Shown: positions 7,037 through 17,618, counted from the first letter of the stretch. The stretch is 64,000 nucleotides of DNA from Caloramator fervidus (GCF_900108045.1 NZ_FNUK01000008.1:1-64000); one strand, 5' to 3'. A program made the numbers and translations. Notes: generated from the letters alone by a model not told the origin.

Positions 7037-9403
7037 TTACTTTATTTCCACAATGGTTACTCCACTTCCACCTTCTGTAAAATCTCCAAGCCTAAAACTT
7101 TTTACATGACTGTGATTTTTTAAAGCCTTTTGTATTCCTTCCCTTAAAGCCCCCGTTCCTTTACCATGAATTATCGTTACTTTTGTAAGACCACATAAAA
7201 ATGCATCATCAAGATATTTATCAAGATTATAAAGGGCCTCATCAACAGTTTGTCCTCTTAAATCTATGCTTGTTGATATATTATTAGCTTTTTCTTTTAT
7301 AATTTTAGAAGCCCCTATTTTTGCAGCTTCCTTTTTAGACTTTTGTTCTATAAAAAGCTTATCTAAAGGAACGCTCATTTTCATAACTCCTATTTGAACT
7401 AAAACTTCTCCCTTGCTATCAACGTTAGATAAAACTATTCCCTTTGCTCCAACTGTTGAAACAAAGACCTCATCTCCTACTTTTACATCTTTTACTTGAA
7501 TCATTCCATCTTTAATAATGAGAGCTTCCTCTTCTTTATCCATGCTATTAATCTTTTCTTTAAGCTTTTTTCTTACTTCTTCAGCTTGTTTTATTGTCTG
7601 AGATTCAAGGGCCTTTTTTCTAAGCTCATTTAATTCTTTAATTATACTGTCAGCCTCTTCCTTTGCCTTTAATATTATTTTTCTTGCCTCTTCTTGAGCT
7701 TTTCTTATCTCTTTTTCCCTTTGATTTTCAAATTTGTATTTTTTCTCCAGATATTCTTCTTTTATATCCTGAGTTTCTCTTTTTATTTTTTGAATTTCAT
7801 CCAATTCCCTTTCGATAAGAAGGGTTTTATTTTGAAGTTTTTGAATAACATCTTCAAATTTTGCAACATCCTTTGAAATAAATTCTTTAGCCCTCTTAAT
7901 TATAGCATCATCAAGACCTAATCTTTTTGAAATTTCAAAAGCATTGGACTTTCCTGGAATTCCAATTAAAAGCCTATAAGTTGGTCTTAAAGTTTCAATA
8001 TCAAACTCGACACTTGCATTTTCAAATCCTTCTTTTTCCATAGCAAAAACTTTTATTTCGCTGTAATGGGTAGTTGCAACCACCCTGCATCCTTTTTGAT
8101 AAAAGTACTCAAGAAGCGACATAGCAAGGGCTGCTCCCTCAGTTGGATCCGTTCCAGCTCCAAGCTCATCAACTAAAACTAATGTCTTTTCATCTGCTTG
8201 ATTTACTATGTCTATTATATTTTTCATATGAGATGAAAATGTTGAAAGACTTTGCTCAATGCTTTGTTCATCACCTATATCAGCAAAAATCTTATTAAAA
8301 ACTGATATTTGAGATCCTTCCTTACAGGGCACAGCAAGCCCCGCCATTGCCATAAGGGTTAAAAGCCCTGTTGTTTTTAAAGTTACTGTTTTCCCTCCTG
8401 TATTTGGCCCTGTTATAACAAGAACTTTATATTTATATCCAAGCCTTATATCTATAGGAACAACTTTTTCTTTATCAATTAAAGGATGTCTTGCACTTTT
8501 TAAATCTATTATTCCTTCATCATTAACATTAGGAATTGAAGCATTTAAATCAAGCCCAAATTTTGCCTTTGCCATTAAAAAGTCTAAATAAGCTAAACTT
8601 TCATTATCATACAAAAGCTCATCAGCATAATTTGAAACTTTTACTGAAAGCTCCTTTAAAATTCTTTCAATTTCCGCCTTTTCCTTCAATTCTAGTTCTT
8701 TAATCTCGTTGTTAAGCTCAACAATAGGCATAGGTTCTATAAAAAGCGTTGACCCACTTGCCGACTGATCATGAATAAGTCCTTGAACATATCCTTTAAA
8801 CTCAGATTTTACAGGAATTACATACCTTCCATTTCTTACTGTTATTATAGGCTCTTGAAGATATTTTGAAAGGGAATAAAGCATAGATTGAAGTTTTTCT
8901 TTTACCTTTAAATTTTTATCCTTTATCGATCTTCTTATACTAAAAAGCTTTTCACTTGCTCTATCGCTTATCTCATCTTCGCCTAGTATTGCTTTTTCTA
9001 TATCTTCTTCAAGATTTTTAATATAAAACAAAGATTCTATTATTTGATTAATTATAGGGTAATTTTCTCTTTTAGAACCATCAGAAAAAAAAGACTTTAA
9101 CCTTTTTACGACCTTTAAAGAATCTTTGACATACAAAAAATCTTTAGGGCTTAATATAAATCCCATTTTTGCTCTTTTTACAATATCTTCAATATCTTTA
9201 ACTCCATCTAAAGGAAGACTTCCCCATTTTAAAACTACATCATAGGCTTCCTTAGTTTCTGTTAACCTACTTACAACCCCTTTAATATCTGAAGTTGGAA
9301 GCAAATTTTTGCACATATCTTTGCCTTTTGTAGATACCGCTCTTTCTGAAAGCATATCTATTATTTTGTTGTATTCTAAAATCCTTAAAGTTTTTTGATT
9401 CAT
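7037..9403 (-). CDS. mutS2: Endonuclease/ribosome-rescue ATPase MutS2
   Basis: 788 residues, full length for MutS2. It lacks the mismatch-recognition domains of MutS. It has a MutS core and lever region, an ABC-type ATPase with Walker A GPNTGGKT (about residue 333) and Walker B LVLVDELGAGTD, a long charged coiled coil (about 520-620), and a C-terminal Smr domain beginning with SIDLRGQTVDEAL and containing HGKGTG. MutS2 was described as an anti-recombination protein; in Bacillus it also acts on collided ribosomes. Downstream of the U32 gene by 13 nt, so probably cotranscribed with zapA and the U32 gene. Confidence 0.95.
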   Translation of the reverse strand: MNQKTLRILEYNKIIDMLSERAVSTKGKDMCKNLLPTSDIKGVVSRLTETKEAYDVVLKWGSLPLDGVKDIEDIVKRAKMGFILSPKDFLYVKDSLKVVKRLKSFFSDGSKRENYPIINQIIESLFYIKNLEEDIEKAILGEDEISDRASEKLFSIRRSIKDKNLKVKEKLQSMLYSLSKYLQEPIITVRNGRYVIPVKSEFKGYVQGLIHDQSASGSTLFIEPMPIVELNNEIKELELKEKAEIERILKELSVKVSNYADELLYDNESLAYLDFLMAKAKFGLDLNASIPNVNDEGIIDLKSARHPLIDKEKVVPIDIRLGYKYKVLVITGPNTGGKTVTLKTTGLLTLMAMAGLAVPCKEGSQISVFNKIFADIGDEQSIEQSLSTFSSHMKNIIDIVNQADEKTLVLVDELGAGTDPTEGAALAMSLLEYFYQKGCRVVATTHYSEIKVFAMEKEGFENASVEFDIETLRPTYRLLIGIPGKSNAFEISKRLGLDDAIIKRAKEFISKDVAKFEDVIQKLQNKTLLIERELDEIQKIKRETQDIKEEYLEKKYKFENQREKEIRKAQEEARKIILKAKEEADSIIKELNELRKKALESQTIKQAEEVRKKLKEKINSMDKEEEALIIKDGMIQVKDVKVGDEVFVSTVGAKGIVLSNVDSKGEVLVQIGVMKMSVPLDKLFIEQKSKKEAAKIGASKIIKEKANNISTSIDLRGQTVDEALYNLDKYLDDAFLCGLTKVTIIHGKGTGALREGIQKALKNHSHVKSFRLGDFTEGGSGVTIVEIK

Positions 9404-9416
9404 AAGACCATCTCCT

Positions 9417-11771
9417 TTACAGTATGCCTCTGTAAAAATGTCCTTTTGTTATATTGTTTTTATTTATCTCTAGTATTTCCTTTGCTTTCTTACTTAGTGA
9501 AAAGTCTTTATTTATACCTCTTAATAAAGCGTCCTTATAGGCATACACTATACTTTCAACCTGATCCTTATCTTCTTCTAAAAATTCTAAAATCCAATAA
9601 TCTGCATTTAAATTTAAAAGATCCTTTATATGTTCAAGCATGATAGTTTTTTTGGAATTATAAATGTGACTTCTGCAATAATAGTCGGTAACTACTAAAA
9701 ACTTTTCACCTAATCTATCTTTTATATAATGTATTTTACTTTCACAGGCATTAGGGCAAGACTTCTTAAAATACCCCTTTGAGCTTCCAATTATACAGTG
9801 TCTGCTTATCATTAACCTTGTTCTTCCATAAACAAAAACCATGGTTTTTCTATCTGTATTTGATATAAGGTTTTTAAGCTCCCCCATATTTAATTCATGG
9901 GATAAATATGAAGCCTCATTTTCTAAAAATAAGGTTGAAAAGGAGTTTAATATGTTAAAGCTTTTATCTAAATAAACTTCATATCCTATATCAATCAAAT
10001 CTTTATAAAGCCCTAAATTTCCACAAAGAGCCTTTTTAAAACCTAAAGCATAAAGCCTTTTGGCTTTATCCTTATAAAAATCATACTCCTCTATTATTAC
10101 ATCTGGAAAATGTGGAAAAACCTTTTCTTTATATTCTAAAAGATTCTCTATATCTCCTTTGTCAATTCTTAAATCTGATCCAAAAAAAACTAAATCTGCT
10201 CCGCTTTTTAAAGAGGCTAAAGCAACGTCCATTCTTCCCGTTTTTACTACAATCTTAGGAATGACTTTAAACTCTTTATTCTTAAAACTTATATTTATAT
10301 TTACCTTATCCCTTTTTCCTTGAATTTTATCTAAAAGTTCATCAATAGCCTGTCTTCTTATAGCATTTAGTTTTGATATTGGAATCATTAAATTATCTTC
10401 TATAAAAACATCTATATTTTCAAAATAAAAAGGTGTATCCCCTGTTTTTGATAAAGCTTCAATAATCCTTTCCTTGGTTGTAGGTTTTGAAATAGCTTTT
10501 TCTACCCCATCCATTGTAACTTTAACTTTTTTAGAACCTTCAACTTCAAATTCCATACCATTTAAAGTAGCTTTAAATCTTCCTAAAAGCGGAACTTTTT
10601 TTACATCCTTTCCTTCATAGCTTTTCCTAGCCTTTTCTATAAGCTTTATATCTAAAGTTTTATAAATTATATCTCCTATTTGAGCCTTTTCAAAATAAAT
10701 TTTTACAATTTCTCCCTTTTGACCTTTTTTTATTTCCGCACCTTTTTCATCATATATCGTATTTACAGGAACACCTACTCCTTTTCCAAAAACTTCAATT
10801 CCATCTCCGATATTTAAGTCCCTTTCAAGTTTTATGTATATAAATTTTCCTTTCTTGCCTACAACTTTTCCTAAATATACTCCCCAATTTTTTGGATTTT
10901 CATAAGACATCATTTCAGGCCCAATGTTATCAAACAAATATGCTGATGTAAAACCACCTCTGTTGAAAATCTTTACAACGTCCTCTTTATCTTTTTCATC
11001 TGCTATTCCATCAATTGCTTTCCTGTATGCAGAAACTACTGTAGCAACATACTCAGGCCTTTTCATTCTTCCTTCTATCTTTAATGATTTAACCCCTGCC
11101 TTTACAATTTTATCTATGCAGTCTATTGTCGACAAATCCTTAGGACTTAAAATATACTTTTTATCTCCATCAAAGGAATATAACATCCTACAAGGCTGTG
11201 CACATCTTCCTCTGTTACCACTTCTTCCTCCTAAGATGCTACTAAAAAGACACTGACCCGAAAAAGATATGCACAACGCTCCATGCACAAAAACTTCTAT
11301 TTCTGCTTGAGTATTTTTAGCTATATACTCTATCTCCTTTAAGCTAAGCTCCCTTGGAAGAACTACCCTTTTTACTCCTTGAGAATATAAAAAATTTACC
11401 CCTTCTAAATTATTTACAGACATTTGAGTGCTTGCATGTATTTCAAAATCAGGAATGTTTTCTTTAAGAAGCTTCAAAAGGCCATAATCCTGAATTATTA
11501 ATGCATCTGCTCCTTGTTCATATAAAAAGGATGCATATTCTAAGGCTCTTTCCATTTCTTCATCTTTAATTAATGTATTTAAAGTAACATAAACCTTTAC
11601 GCCATAAGCATGGCAAAATTTTATTGCATTTACAATTTCATTTTTATCAAAATTTCCTGCCTCCTGCCTTGCTGAAAATTCTTTTCCTCCTAAATATACC
11701 GCATCTGCTCCATTTAATACTGCTGCCTTTAAAGCTTCAAAATCTCCAGCTGGAGCCAAAAGTTCTACCAT
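9417..11771 (-). CDS. U32-family peptidase / RlhA-like 23S rRNA hydroxylation protein
   Basis: 784 residues. The N-terminal half is a U32 domain starting ELLAPAGDFEALKAAV, with the U32 signature near residues 165-195 (EVFVHGALCISFSGQC, then CAQPCR). A DUF3656 domain occupies about 380-490, and the C-terminal third repeats barrel-like sequence with additional cysteines (CPNACESKIHYIKDR). This U32-DUF3656 architecture matches E. coli RlhA, needed for 5-hydroxycytidine at 23S rRNA position 2501, and Bacillus YrrO-type proteins; peptidase activity is doubtful for this group. Located between zapA and mutS2. Confidence 0.85.
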   Translation of the reverse strand: MVELLAPAGDFEALKAAVLNGADAVYLGGKEFSARQEAGNFDKNEIVNAIKFCHAYGVKVYVTLNTLIKDEEMERALEYASFLYEQGADALIIQDYGLLKLLKENIPDFEIHASTQMSVNNLEGVNFLYSQGVKRVVLPRELSLKEIEYIAKNTQAEIEVFVHGALCISFSGQCLFSSILGGRSGNRGRCAQPCRMLYSFDGDKKYILSPKDLSTIDCIDKIVKAGVKSLKIEGRMKRPEYVATVVSAYRKAIDGIADEKDKEDVVKIFNRGGFTSAYLFDNIGPEMMSYENPKNWGVYLGKVVGKKGKFIYIKLERDLNIGDGIEVFGKGVGVPVNTIYDEKGAEIKKGQKGEIVKIYFEKAQIGDIIYKTLDIKLIEKARKSYEGKDVKKVPLLGRFKATLNGMEFEVEGSKKVKVTMDGVEKAISKPTTKERIIEALSKTGDTPFYFENIDVFIEDNLMIPISKLNAIRRQAIDELLDKIQGKRDKVNINISFKNKEFKVIPKIVVKTGRMDVALASLKSGADLVFFGSDLRIDKGDIENLLEYKEKVFPHFPDVIIEEYDFYKDKAKRLYALGFKKALCGNLGLYKDLIDIGYEVYLDKSFNILNSFSTLFLENEASYLSHELNMGELKNLISNTDRKTMVFVYGRTRLMISRHCIIGSSKGYFKKSCPNACESKIHYIKDRLGEKFLVVTDYYCRSHIYNSKKTIMLEHIKDLLNLNADYWILEFLEEDKDQVESIVYAYKDALLRGINKDFSLSKKAKEILEINKNNITKGHFYRGIL

Positions 11772-11799
11772 ACTTTCCCTCCCATAAAAAATAGGGGAG

Positions 11800-12372
11800 T
11801 TAACCCCTATAAATTTTTCTATTATTTAAGTCCTTTTTTAATCTTACTATTTCAAATTCGCTTTCTAAAAGTTTACTTTTAAGCTCATTTAGTTCCTCTT
11901 CAAGTTTTTCCTTTTCTTCTAAAAGTATTTTTACTTCAGACTGCATCTTTTGATATTCATCGTCAAAAGCTTCAAAGGTAGCATCTAAGTCCTCATACTG
12001 CCTTTTAGCTTCTTCAAGGCTTTCTTTTAAAGTTTTATTTTCCTCTTTTAATTTAGTATTCTCTTCAATTAGTAAATTATACTGACTATATAATCTTTGA
12101 AATTCTTCTTGAAGCCCTTCTAATCTTTGAACTGAATCATTATAATAACTTTTTAATTCCTCTAATTCCTTTTTTAATTTAAATAGCTCATCACAAATCA
12201 ACAAAGCTGCAAGAACTGCTGCTGAAGTATCATTATGATTTATATTAGAACTTCTTATTTCCTTTATTTTCTTATCAACAAAATTAGCCAGGGAAAATAA
12301 ATACTCTTCAGGCTCTGTTCCTGTAAGCGTATATTCACAGCCATTTATTCTAACATTTACTCTATTTTTCAT
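11800..12372 (-). CDS. zapA: Cell division protein ZapA with long coiled coil
   Basis: 190 residues from the ATG at 12372, chosen because GAGAGG sits 9 nt upstream; the GTG at 12381 abuts that site. The N-terminal 90 residues are the ZapA domain (RVNVRINGCEYTLTG, then a helix with NDTSAAVLAALLICDELF), which bundles FtsZ protofilaments. The remaining about 100 residues form a Glu/Lys/Leu-rich coiled coil, longer than in E. coli ZapA (109 residues) but common in clostridia. First gene of the zapA-U32-mutS2 group, directly after the pheT terminator. Confidence 0.85.
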   Translation of the reverse strand: MKNRVNVRINGCEYTLTGTEPEEYLFSLANFVDKKIKEIRSSNINHNDTSAAVLAALLICDELFKLKKELEELKSYYNDSVQRLEGLQEEFQRLYSQYNLLIEENTKLKEENKTLKESLEEAKRQYEDLDATFEAFDDEYQKMQSEVKILLEEKEKLEEELNELKSKLLESEFEIVRLKKDLNNRKIYRG

Positions 12373-12475
12373 ATCAAGCACCCTCTCAAATGCTGTGTTA
12401 ATTACTTTTTTACAAACTAGTTTAATTTTAGAATATCATAAAACTAATTCAAAATCTATACATTTTAATTAAAAA

Positions 12476-12495
12476 CCCCCACAATAATGTGGGGG
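12476..12495 (-). terminator. pheST operon terminator
   Basis: CCCCCACA / TGTGGGGG hairpin followed on the minus strand by TTTTTAATT, immediately after pheT. Confidence 0.85.
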
Positions 12496-12499
12496 TAAA

Positions 12500-14854
12500 T
12501 TATCTAAGTTGAGCACCTAGCTTTTCTTCTAAAGCCTTTACTATACTTTCATGAATAACATTTACTTCTTCGTCTGTTAATGTCCTATCCTCTCTTCTGT
12601 AAATTATAGAATATGCAACTGACTTCATTCCTTCTGGAACCTGTTTTCCTTTATAAACATCAAACAATTTTACGCTTTCTACAAAGTCCTTTCCTACTTT
12701 TAATATTATATTTTCTATTTCAGCAACTGCAACTTCATCTTTAACTAATATTGCTATATCTCTATCAACAGCAGGATACTTTGGTAAAGGCTTATATTTT
12801 CTTTCAGTTTTATATGCTTCAAATAAAGGAACAAGGTCAATTTCAGCTACATATACCCTATCTTCTATTTCATAATTTTCAGCAACTAAAGGATGAATCT
12901 CACCAAATACTCCAACCTGCTTTCTTCTTACCATAAGCTTTGCGCATCTTCCAGGATGGAAAGTTAAATTTTCTTCATCTCTTTCATAATCAACTTTATC
13001 TATTCCAAAAACATTTAAAATATTTTCTATAGCTCCTTTTAAATCATAAAAATCAACTTTTCCAATCATTCCAATTCCCAATTTCAAAACCTCTACTGGT
13101 ATATTATCTGATGGATAATATACCTTTGCAACTTCAAATATTTTTACTTCTTTATTATCCCTCAAATAATTTATTTTTAATGTTTCTAAAATAGAAGGAA
13201 TTAAAGTCGTTCTCATTAAACTAAAGTCTTCTCCAAGAGGATTTAATATTCTAACAGCATTTTTTAAAGGACTATCTTCTTTAAGTCTTATTTTATCAAA
13301 AACCTTTGGGCTTACAAAGGAATATGTATTTATCTCAAAAAATCCATTTGAAACCATTACATTTCTTACAATATTTACTAATCTTTGTTCCTTTGTTAAA
13401 ACTGCCTCAACCAATTCTCCTTCTATTTTCTTGCTTGGAATTTTATCATATCCATAAAGCCTTGCTATCTCTTCTGCAATATCTTCCTTGATTTTTATAT
13501 CCTGTCTAAAAGTTGGAACTTCAATATTTAATTTATCTTTTACCTCAACCTTCATTCCAAGATATCTTAACATTTCTGCCATTTCTTCTTTTGATATATT
13601 TATTCCTATAAATTCATTTATCCAGTTTGGATCAACCTCTAAATTATAAGGCTTTACAGGATGTGGATAAATATCTATTTTACCACCTACAACTTCTCCA
13701 GCTCCAATAACTTCTACAAGATGACAAGCTCTATCTAATGCTATATCTATCAGGTTAGGGTCTAAATCTTTTTCAAACCTTGATGATGATTCTGTTCTTA
13801 ACCCTAGCTTTTTAGATGTTAATCTTATATTCGTTCCATTAAAGTTTGCACATTCAAATACAACAATTGTAGTATCTTCTTTTATTTCAGAATTTTGGCC
13901 TCCCATAACTCCTGCAACAGCAAGAGTTTCTTTTTCATCTGCAATTACAAGCATAGATGAATCTAAAACCCTTTCAACTCCATCTAATGTTGTAAATTTT
14001 TCTCCATCCTTAGCTTTTCTTACTACTATCTTTTTTCCATTTATAAATCTATAATCAAAAGCATGCATAGGTTGACCTAATTCAAGCATCACATAATTTG
14101 TAATATCAACTATATTATTTATAGGCCTTACCCCTGCATCCATAAGACGCTGCTGCATCCACTCCGGTGAAGGACCTACTTTTACATTTTTAACAACCCT
14201 TGCTGAATATCTTCTACAAAGCATATCCTTAACTTCAACATTTATATAATCCTTTATATCTTCTTTATTTTCTTTAAAGTTTGTTTTAATCTCCTTTAGT
14301 GGAAGTCTAAATGTAGCTGAAACTTCCCTTGCAATTCCATATACTCCTAAACAATCAGGTCTATTTGATGTAATTTCAAAATCTAATATTCCTCCCTTTA
14401 ATCCTAATACTTCTTTAATATCTACTCCAATTGGTGTTCCCTTTGGAAGTATCATGATACCATCAGATTCATTAGCAATACCAAGTTCCTCTTCAGAACA
14501 AAGCATTCCATTTGATTCTACTCCTCTTAACTTTCCTTTTTTAATTTTAACTCCACCAGGCAAAGTTGAACCATGAAGAGCAACAGGAACAGTATCCCCC
14601 TCTTGAACGTTTTCTGCTCCAGTTACTATTTGAAGAATTTCACTTCCTACGTTAACTTTACAAATTCTAAGTTTATCAGCATTAGGATGTTTTTCTATCT
14701 TTTCAACATAACCTGTAACAACTTTATCTATTTCTTTTCCGTATTCTATAACTTCCTCAACCTTTGAACCTGACATAGTTAGAGCATCTGCAACTTCCTT
14801 TATGTCTTTATTTATATCTACATATTCAATTAACCAACTATATGGTACCTTCAT
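12500..14854 (-). CDS. pheT: Phenylalanine-tRNA ligase beta subunit
   Basis: 784 residues, the usual length. Domains in order: tRNA-binding EMAP-like domain (about 40-150, with HPNADKLRICKVN), B3/B4 editing domain (about 205-380), B5 domain (about 400-470), the catalytic-like core, and a C-terminal FDX-ACB anticodon-binding domain (about 690-784, KYPAVDRDIAILV). It forms the alpha2-beta2 enzyme with PheS and edits Tyr-tRNA(Phe). It follows pheS by 11 nt under the same T-box control. Confidence 0.97.
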   Translation of the reverse strand: MKVPYSWLIEYVDINKDIKEVADALTMSGSKVEEVIEYGKEIDKVVTGYVEKIEKHPNADKLRICKVNVGSEILQIVTGAENVQEGDTVPVALHGSTLPGGVKIKKGKLRGVESNGMLCSEEELGIANESDGIMILPKGTPIGVDIKEVLGLKGGILDFEITSNRPDCLGVYGIAREVSATFRLPLKEIKTNFKENKEDIKDYINVEVKDMLCRRYSARVVKNVKVGPSPEWMQQRLMDAGVRPINNIVDITNYVMLELGQPMHAFDYRFINGKKIVVRKAKDGEKFTTLDGVERVLDSSMLVIADEKETLAVAGVMGGQNSEIKEDTTIVVFECANFNGTNIRLTSKKLGLRTESSSRFEKDLDPNLIDIALDRACHLVEVIGAGEVVGGKIDIYPHPVKPYNLEVDPNWINEFIGINISKEEMAEMLRYLGMKVEVKDKLNIEVPTFRQDIKIKEDIAEEIARLYGYDKIPSKKIEGELVEAVLTKEQRLVNIVRNVMVSNGFFEINTYSFVSPKVFDKIRLKEDSPLKNAVRILNPLGEDFSLMRTTLIPSILETLKINYLRDNKEVKIFEVAKVYYPSDNIPVEVLKLGIGMIGKVDFYDLKGAIENILNVFGIDKVDYERDEENLTFHPGRCAKLMVRRKQVGVFGEIHPLVAENYEIEDRVYVAEIDLVPLFEAYKTERKYKPLPKYPAVDRDIAILVKDEVAVAEIENIILKVGKDFVESVKLFDVYKGKQVPEGMKSVAYSIIYRREDRTLTDEEVNVIHESIVKALEEKLGAQLR

Positions 14855-14865
14855 CCTATCCCTCC

Positions 14866-15885
14866 TTAAAACTGCTTTAAAAACCTTATATCGTTTTCAT
14901 AAAGAAGCCTTATATCATCTATTCCATACTTAATCATAACAATTCTATCAAGTCCCATTCCAAAAGCAAATCCACTATATTTTTCTGGATCTATTCCACC
15001 CTTTCTTAAAACATCAGGGTGAACCATTCCACAACCTAATATTTCTATCCAACCTGAACCTTTACAAACCCTACAACCCTCTCCTTCGCATACAAAACAT
15101 GAAACATCCATTTCAGCAGAAGGTTCTGTAAATGGAAAATGATGTGGTCTAAATTTTGTCTTTGTTTTTTCACCAAAAAATCTCTTTGCAAAAGTTTCTA
15201 GTGTTCCCTTTAAGTTTGCCATTGTAATACCTTTATCCACAACAAGCCCCTCTATTTGATAAAATATAGGGGAGTGTGTAGTATCAACTGCATCTGATCT
15301 ATAAACTCTTCCTGGAGCTATAATTCTTATAGGAGGTTTTGTATTTTCCATGGTTCTTATCTGAATTGGAGAAGTTTGTGTCCTTAAAACAAGATTTTCG
15401 CTTATATAAAATGTATCCTGTTCATCCCTTGCAGGATGATTCTTTGGAACATTTAAAGCTTCAAAATTATAATAATCAAGTTCTATTTCAGGTCCTTCTG
15501 CAACAGAAAATCCCATTCCAAAGAATATATCCTTTATTTCATCTAAAACTTTGTTTAAAGGATGAATATTCCCAAACTCTATCCTTTTTCCTGGCATTGT
15601 AATATCTATGTATTCACCTTTTATTCTAAGCTCCAGTTCTTTTTGTTTAATATTATTTAAAGCCTTTTTAAGTTCTTCTTCTAAAAATTGCCTAACTTCA
15701 TTGGCCAACTTCCCAATTATTGGTCTTTCTTCTGACGGTAAAGCTCCCATACCTCTTAATATAGATGTTAAACTTCCTTTTTTTCCAAGATATTTAACCC
15801 TAATTTCATCTATTCTTTGGCTATTTTCAGCATTTTTTATCTCTTCTAAAGCCTCCTGTTTTATCTTTTCAAGTTGTTCCTTCAT
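14866..15885 (-). CDS. pheS: Phenylalanine-tRNA ligase alpha subunit
   Basis: 339 residues from the ATG at 15885 with AAAGGAGG nine bases upstream. The frame stays open further upstream, but that part is T-box terminator sequence and not protein. An N-terminal coiled coil (1-85) is followed by the class II catalytic core: motif 2 ([12 protein letters not shown], then [21 protein letters not shown]), a [14 protein letters not shown] motif 3, and a four-cysteine [16 protein letters not shown] insertion that is a family feature of the bacterial enzyme. It catalyses charging of tRNA(Phe). Confidence 0.97.
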   Translation of the reverse strand: MKEQLEKIKQEALEEIKNAENSQRIDEIRVKYLGKKGSLTSILRGMGALPSEERPIIGKLANEVRQFLEEELKKALNNIKQKELELRIKGEYIDITMPGKRIEFGNIHPLNKVLDEIKDIFFGMGFSVAEGPEIELDYYNFEALNVPKNHPARDEQDTFYISENLVLRTQTSPIQIRTMENTKPPIRIIAPGRVYRSDAVDTTHSPIFYQIEGLVVDKGITMANLKGTLETFAKRFFGEKTKTKFRPHHFPFTEPSAEMDVSCFVCEGEGCRVCKGSGWIEILGCGMVHPDVLRKGGIDPEKYSGFAFGMGLDRIVMIKYGIDDIRLLYENDIRFLKQF

Positions 15886-15905
15886 TCTTTTACCTCCTTT
15901 GTTAA

Positions 15906-16140
15906 TATATGAAAATCCCCGTCCCATATAGGGACGGGGAAACCGCGGTACCACCCTAATTGAGCTAAAAGCTCCTCTCCTTTGAATAACGGCAATGCCG
16001 CCTTCAGCCTACTTGTTTTCAGCTGAGGAACTCCAGAGGGAATTTTCAATCGGCTACATTGCAGGCATGCTCTCAGTCGCGGCAAGCCCTCCCTGTGCAC
16101 ATCACCGACCTACTCTGCTCCTTCACCGTTTCAACTATTA
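15906..16140 (-). promoter_or_regulatory. T-box leader of pheST (Phe, specifier UUC)
   Basis: The minus strand carries the conserved T-box sequence (AGGGTGGTACCGCGG at 15943-15958), which pairs with the uncharged tRNA acceptor end. A terminator hairpin CCCCGTCCC / GGGACGGGG at 15917-15939 with a T run follows. A plausible UUC specifier codon (16040-16042) lies in the Stem I loop after GAUUGAAAA. Uncharged tRNA(Phe) should favour the antiterminator and switch on pheST. Confidence 0.92.
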
Positions 16141-16155
16141 AATTATCTTTTAAAA

Positions 16156-16184
16156 ATTATATTAATTAATTTTTATCTTGTCAA
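16156..16184 (-). promoter_or_regulatory. Promoter of the pheST leader
   Basis: TTGACA, 17-bp spacer, TATAAT on the minus strand. The -35 box lies inside the 3' end of the upstream methyltransferase gene. Confidence 0.8.
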
Positions 16185-16937
16185 TCTTTGCCTTACTACC
16201 TCATATATAATCACAGCAGAAGCTACAGCAGCATTTAAAGATTCAGCTTTTCCTAACATAGGGATCTTAACTTTATAAGTAGACAAACTTATATGTTCAT
16301 AGGGTATACCACTAGCTTCATTGCCAATTATTATCGCCGTTTTTTCTTTAAAATCATAATCATATATAAATTGAGAAGCTTCAAGACAAGTTGCATATAT
16401 TTTAAAATCATTTCGTTTTAAAAATTCTATCGCATCATAAAAGCTATCAAAATAAATCATTGGAACTCTAAAAATAGACCCCATCGTTGAGCGCAAAGTT
16501 TTAGGATTATAAGCATCTACCGTTCCCTTTAATAATATTAAAGCATCAACATCAGCCGCATCACATGTTCTTATTATGGTTCCAAGGTTTCCCGGATCTT
16601 GAAGACCATCAACTATTACGACAAAATCCTTTATAAAAGATAAATCAAAATCTTTCTTTTTGCACACAGCAACTATTCCCTGAGGCGTCTCTGTATCTGA
16701 AAGCTCCTTTATAACTTCCTCATCAACCTCATATTTTTTTACATCACAACTTAAAATGTCTTTATATTTTGTTTGTAAAAACTTTTTAGAATAAAAAATA
16801 CATTCTGCCTGTTTTTCCCTTATTGCCTCTTCTACAAACCTTGCTCCCTCTATTAAAAACTTTTTAAATTCATCCCTATATTTTTTTTGTTTTAATTTCA
16901 AAGCTTCCCTAATTAAACTATTATTTCTTGAAATCAT
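16173..16937 (-). CDS. TrmH/SpoU-family 23S rRNA 2'-O-methyltransferase
   Basis: 254 residues. An N-terminal substrate-binding domain (1-100, with FLIEGARFVEEAI) precedes a SPOUT knot domain with the three SpoU motifs: DPGNLGTIIRTCDA (about 113), IGNEASGIP (about 205) and IPMLGKAESLNAAVASAVIIYE (about 225-246), forming the AdoMet-binding trefoil knot. It resembles Bacillus YsgA and RlmB-type rRNA ribose methyltransferases. In clostridia such genes often lie by pheS or rplT, as here. The exact nucleotide is unknown. Confidence 0.88.
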   Translation of the reverse strand: MISRNNSLIREALKLKQKKYRDEFKKFLIEGARFVEEAIREKQAECIFYSKKFLQTKYKDILSCDVKKYEVDEEVIKELSDTETPQGIVAVCKKKDFDLSFIKDFVVIVDGLQDPGNLGTIIRTCDAADVDALILLKGTVDAYNPKTLRSTMGSIFRVPMIYFDSFYDAIEFLKRNDFKIYATCLEASQFIYDYDFKEKTAIIIGNEASGIPYEHISLSTYKVKIPMLGKAESLNAAVASAVIIYEVVRQRLTR

Positions 16938-16943
16938 GCTCCC

Positions 16944-17606
16944 CTACCTCAACTTATCATGTTCAAATTTTTTTATACTTTCATTAGTTGATATTACAAC
17001 TAAAACATCTCCAGATTTTATAACATCATCTGCTTTAGGTGAAATATTTATATCCTTTCCTCTTTTTATAGCCATAACATTAAATCCATATCTATTTCTC
17101 ATGTCAAGCTCCCTTAAAGTTTTATTATACCATTCTTCTATAGCAGATATTTCAACTATGTTATAATCAGGTGAGAGCTCTATATAATCAAGTATGTTTG
17201 ATGTGCAAAGATTGTGAGCAACTCTAACTCCCATATCCCTTTCAGGGAATACAACCCTATCAGCTCCTATTTTATAAAGAACCTTAGCATGAAGATCATT
17301 ATGAGCTTTAGCTATCACATGTTTTATTCCAAGTTCCTTTAAAAGTAAAGTTACCATAACACTTGATTGTATATCAGATCCTATAGTAACGATAGCTACA
17401 TCAAAGTTTCTAATTCCAAGGGAACTTATTGTAGCTTCATCTGTGGCATCAGCCTGAACTGCATGGGTTACATAATCAGATATATTTTGAACTGTTTTCT
17501 CATCTTTATCTATTGCCAAAACTTCATTTCCTAAGGAATAAAGGGTTTTTGCAACGCTTGAACCAAATCTGCCAAGCCCTATTACAACAAACTGTTTAGA
17601 TTTCAT
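16944..17606 (-). CDS. ktrA: Ktr potassium channel regulatory subunit (KtrA/TrkA family)
   Basis: 220 residues: an RCK_N Rossmann domain with GLGRFGSSVAKTL (residues 10-22) that binds ATP/ADP or NAD, and an RCK_C domain (about 135-218), the usual binding site for c-di-AMP in Firmicutes. It forms a cytoplasmic octameric ring gating KtrB. Located 12 nt after ktrB in the same transcript and 6 nt before the rRNA methyltransferase. Confidence 0.93.
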   Translation of the reverse strand: MKSKQFVVIGLGRFGSSVAKTLYSLGNEVLAIDKDEKTVQNISDYVTHAVQADATDEATISSLGIRNFDVAIVTIGSDIQSSVMVTLLLKELGIKHVIAKAHNDLHAKVLYKIGADRVVFPERDMGVRVAHNLCTSNILDYIELSPDYNIVEISAIEEWYNKTLRELDMRNRYGFNVMAIKRGKDINISPKADDVIKSGDVLVVISTNESIKKFEHDKLR

Positions 17607-17618
17607 TATAACCCTCCT

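Noticed and set aside
15882-16100. 72-residue minus-strand frame upstream of pheS
   Set aside because: It lies entirely in the T-box leader and overlaps the terminator; no family resemblance.
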